DNA of 15,052 bases. Source: Anaerolineales bacterium UBA2029. Its GTDB lineage: Bacteria > Chloroflexota > Anaerolineae > Aggregatilineales > Aggregatilineaceae. Positions within the stretch are counted from its first letter, which is position 1; every line of letters starts with the position of its first letter. The position numbers and the translations under genes are program-made. The notes below the pieces were generated by a model. The model was given only the letters and a program-made list of their open reading frames with translations, was not told the origin of the DNA and ran no database searches. The DNA lies in assembly GCA_002332795.1 (NCBI GenBank), contig DDBP01000201.1:1-15052 (forward strand), given 5' to 3'. Shown here piece by piece: positions 12,793 through 15,052 of this stretch.

Positions 12793-14352
12793 ATGGTTGA
12801 ACTGTCTCTGATTGTCATTGGTCTGATTTTCTTCGCCTGGCTCATAGTGGTCGTGTGGCAGGCGCAGCGCGATTGGGGCACCGAACGCGCCGACGAGACA
12901 CGCCCTTTTGTGCCGCTGCTGTTGCCCCGTAGCGAAGATGCCTTGCTGGTCGCCGAAGGGCGGGGGCATATCGTCTTCGCCAACGAGCCTGCCCGCCGCT
13001 GGTTCGGCCTGGACGGCGGAACCCCTCATCTGGCCGCCATCACCCGCCTGGTGCGCCCCGTCGAATCGTTCTATGAATTGCTCGCTCAGCCGGGCCATGC
13101 CGCCCTGCGCGTGGGCAATCGCCAGGTCGAAGCCATCTCGCAGGCCATCCCCGGCCCGCAGGGGCAGCGCATGATCGTCCTCATGCGCGAACTCGATGCC
13201 ACGGCGCACCCCCTTTCTTTCGACTTCGATCCGGCCCGCGCCCTGGCCGTGGCCAACGGCAGCAGCTCGACGAGCGCCGCGCAGAAGGCCGCCAACCAGA
13301 CGCAGCTGAACAACATCGCCACGTCGATCGACCGCATCGCCTCGACCACGCAGTTCGGAACCAAGAAGCTTCTGGACGGCAGCGCCGGCGCGGTGGCGAC
13401 GGTCAACCAGCCGGGCAACGTGGCCTCGGCGTTCATGTCGGGCACGATCGGCAACGGCGTGGCGATGAACGCCAGCGGCGCGATCGGCGTGAACGTGACG
13501 ACCGCCGCCGCCCGGGCGACGGTGACGGGCACGGCCGCGTACTCGGCCGGCACGGTGCTGGTGGGCGCGGGCAGCTTCTCGATCAACGGGAAGACGTTCG
13601 AGACCACGGCGACCACGACCCGCGACCAGCTGGTGTCGATGATCAACGCGGCCCAGGGCGAGACGGGCGTGACGGCGAGCGTGAACACGTCGAACAACAT
13701 CGTCCTGACCAGCGACGCCTACGGCACGGACGCCAAGATCTACCTGACGACCACGGCGGGGCAGATCAACTCGGCGGCGGGCTCGACCAGCGCGGCGGGC
13801 ACGAACGCGGTCGCGACGATCACCTACGACGGCAACACCTACACGTTCAGCAGCGGCCAGGGGCTGACGCTCAAGGACGCCAACGGCAACCAGATCACGC
13901 TGACGGTGGCCGGCAACACGGTGACCAACCACGGCAACGCGGTGCAGCTCATGGTGGGCTCGACCTCGTTCCAGATCGGCGCGAACGCCGGCCAGACAGC
14001 CACGCTGAGCCTGGGCAACTTCTCGGCCTCCACGCTGGGGGTCAGCGGCCTGGACATCAGCGGCAGCGACATGAGCACGGCGCTCAACAAGATCGACTCG
14101 GCGATCTCCACCGTGAGCGAGGCCCGCGGCCGCATCGGCTCGTTCGTCCGCAACACGCTGGAGTCCAACATGAGGGCTCTGGGCGTGGCGAAGGAGAACC
14201 TGGCCGCGACCGAGTCGGCGATCCGCGAGATCGACGTGGCCGAGGAGATGACCAACTACACGAAGCTCCAGATCCTGCAGCAGTCGGGCATGGCGATGCT
14301 GGCGCAGGCGAACCAGGCGCCGCAGGCGGTGATGTCTCTGCTCAGAGGCTGA
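12793..14352 (+). CDS. Chimeric frame: PAS sensor N-terminus joined to flagellin core
   Basis: One 519-residue frame joins two unrelated proteins. Residues 1 to about 150 have a transmembrane helix (4-22) and a PAS-like domain (about 50-135, with HIVFANEPARRWFGL), the usual start of a membrane sensor kinase and fitting the response regulator just upstream. From about residue 154 (ANGSSSTSAAQ) it becomes flagellin: the D1 segment TSIDRIASTTQFGTKKLLDG, a Thr/Gly/Asn-rich variable middle with a GVTASVNTSNNIVLTS motif, and a complete C-terminal D0/D1 ending NQAPQAVMSLLRG. The flagellin lacks its normal first 90 or so residues and could not polymerise normally; the sensor lacks its kinase part. 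Codons after the switch end almost always in G or C with many ACG, TCG and GCG. The join is most simply a mis-assembly. Confidence 0.85.
   Translation: MVELSLIVIGLIFFAWLIVVVWQAQRDWGTERADETRPFVPLLLPRSEDALLVAEGRGHIVFANEPARRWFGLDGGTPHLAAITRLVRPVESFYELLAQPGHAALRVGNRQVEAISQAIPGPQGQRMIVLMRELDATAHPLSFDFDPARALAVANGSSSTSAAQKAANQTQLNNIATSIDRIASTTQFGTKKLLDGSAGAVATVNQPGNVASAFMSGTIGNGVAMNASGAIGVNVTTAAARATVTGTAAYSAGTVLVGAGSFSINGKTFETTATTTRDQLVSMINAAQGETGVTASVNTSNNIVLTSDAYGTDAKIYLTTTAGQINSAAGSTSAAGTNAVATITYDGNTYTFSSGQGLTLKDANGNQITLTVAGNTVTNHGNAVQLMVGSTSFQIGANAGQTATLSLGNFSASTLGVSGLDISGSDMSTALNKIDSAISTVSEARGRIGSFVRNTLESNMRALGVAKENLAATESAIREIDVAEEMTNYTKLQILQQSGMAMLAQANQAPQAVMSLLRG
13231..13265. other. Junction between two unlike genomes
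   Basis: The codons before 13231 (CTT, TCT, GAT among them) match the upstream genes. From about 13261 the composition and protein identity change to a different flagellin-bearing bacterium. The bridging bases encode ALAVANG, close to the ELAVQAANG seen at this point in flagellins, so a short shared word such as CTGGCCGTG or GCCAACGGC probably marks the cross-over. Confidence 0.7.
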
Positions 14353-14377
14353 TTCCTCCTGGCACCCTAGGCCGTGC

Positions 14378-14409
14378 GGGCCGCCCTTCGGGGCGGCCCC
14401 GACCTTTTT
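14378..14409 (+). terminator. Rho-independent terminator after flagellin
   Basis: GGGCCGCCC (14378-14386) and its perfect complement (14391-14399) are closed by a TTCG tetraloop and followed by five T at 14405-14409. It lies 26 bp after the flagellin stop and is the most canonical terminator in the window. Confidence 0.9.
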
Positions 14410-14441
14410 CGGTCCACCCCCAGGATCGGCCACAATAGGCC

Positions 14442-15052
14442 ATGCGGTTCCAGGCTCCCCGAGGCACCCAGGACATCCTGCCCGGCACGTCGCACGCATG
14501 GCGACGGATCGAGCAGGAGTTCACCCGCTGGGTTCTGCTGCACGGCTACCGCGAGCTCCGCACGCCCGCCTTCGAGGACACGGAGCTGTTCGTCCGCACC
14601 AGCGGCGACACCAGCGACATCGTGACCAAGCAGATGTACACCTTCGTGGACAAGGGCGGACGCAGCATCACGCTGAAGCCGGAGGGAACGGCGCCGGCCA
14701 TGCGCGCGCTCCTCGAGCACGGCCTGTGCCCTCCCGGAGCCGTGACCAGGCTGTTCTACATCACGCCGATCTTCCGCTACGAGAGGCCCCAGAAGGGCCG
14801 GCTGCGGCAGGCGCACCAGCTCGGTCTGGAGCTGGTGGGATCCGCCTCCCCCGAGGCCGACGCCGAGGTGATCGCCCTCACCGTGGGCTTCTACCGCCGC
14901 ATCGGCATCGGGTCCGCCCGGGTGCTGCTGAACTCGCTCGGCCGCGCGCAGTGCCGCGCCAGCTTCCGGCAGGCCGTTCTGGAGCACGCCCGCCCGTTCC
15001 TGGCCGACCAGCCGGAGGAGTTCCGCGCCAGGGCCGAGGCCAACCCCCTTCG
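14442..15052 (+). CDS. hisS: Histidyl-tRNA synthetase, 3' end outside the window
   Basis: This enzyme charges tRNA-His with histidine. The frame is open from ATG 14442 to the window edge, giving the first 203 residues of a protein usually about 420 long. It opens RFQAPRGTQDILPG, as in class II HisRS. The ATP-site segment LKPEGTAPAMRA is present, and motif 2 appears as FRYERPQKGRLRQAHQLGLE. No strong Shine-Dalgarno precedes the ATG; the AGGATCGGCCACAATAGGCC stretch offers only weak purine runs. It follows the flagellin terminator by 32 bp, so it has its own promoter or unusual initiation. It shares the high-GC3 codon style of the flagellin and therefore belongs to the second genome. Assignment is secure; the gene is cut by the window end. 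Confidence 0.95.
   Translation, partial: MRFQAPRGTQDILPGTSHAWRRIEQEFTRWVLLHGYRELRTPAFEDTELFVRTSGDTSDIVTKQMYTFVDKGGRSITLKPEGTAPAMRALLEHGLCPPGAVTRLFYITPIFRYERPQKGRLRQAHQLGLELVGSASPEADAEVIALTVGFYRRIGIGSARVLLNSLGRAQCRASFRQAVLEHARPFLADQPEEFRARAEANPL

Noticed and set aside
12790..14499. 569-residue minus-strand frame covering the chimera and the start of hisS
   Set aside because: Arg/Gly/His-rich antisense of very high-GC coding DNA; it runs through the terminator hairpin and hisS start.
1..15052. CRISPR array, tRNA, rRNA, transposase or phage genes
   Set aside because: Looked for regular 25-40 bp repeats, cloverleaf-like ends and transposase or integrase motifs by eye; none was seen.

Overview
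Positions 1 to about 13,240 read as one GC-rich bacterial chromosome segment. The combination of a PATAN/DUF4388 protein next to a Ras-like small GTPase, a DUF3048 lipoprotein, an M32 carboxypeptidase and a response regulator with a degenerate GGDEF domain is most like Chloroflexota. This assignment is inference from gene content; there is no rRNA or other phylogenetic marker in that part. Positions from about 13,240 to 15,052 (flagellin core, UUCG-loop terminator, start of hisS) look like DNA of a different bacterium. Codon choice shifts abruptly there and the reading frame passes from a PAS sensor straight into the middle of a flagellin. A metagenome mis-join is the simplest explanation.

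Layout. 1-247: upstream region of an M32 carboxypeptidase (248-1753, +), which ends at a hairpin terminator shared with a convergent gene. 1855-2535 (-): unrecognised protein with a disordered N-terminus, preceded by a 308-bp AT-richer gap holding an extended -10 promoter and three CAAACCT heptamers at exact 11-bp spacing. 2844-3725 (-): dprA. dprA and a divergent Nudix-like gene (3939-4565, +) appear to fire from back-to-back promoters whose -35 boxes overlap. The Nudix leader contains a long imperfect inverted repeat. 4592-5137 (-) is a small membrane protein and 5200 to about 6489 (-) a DUF3048 lipoprotein whose true start is unclear.

6472-11583 (+) looks like one operon. A near-consensus sigma-70 promoter is followed by a DUF4388 protein, a small GTPase, an alpha/beta hydrolase, a left-handed beta-helix protein and a protein that looks homologous to cyanobacterial fatty acyl-ACP reductase (AAR); the last two overlap. 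It is followed by a response regulator (11842-12750) and the N-terminus of a membrane-anchored PAS sensor (12793 to about 13,240), which is cut off at the foreign junction.

How the genes may work together: the PATAN protein and GTPase probably form a signalling switch. The hydrolase, beta-helix protein and AAR-like reductase are a candidate acyl-thioester to fatty-aldehyde module, unusual outside cyanobacteria. The response regulator and the truncated sensor would be its neighbouring two-component output. The functional links are inference. No tRNA, rRNA, CRISPR array, transposase or phage gene was seen.
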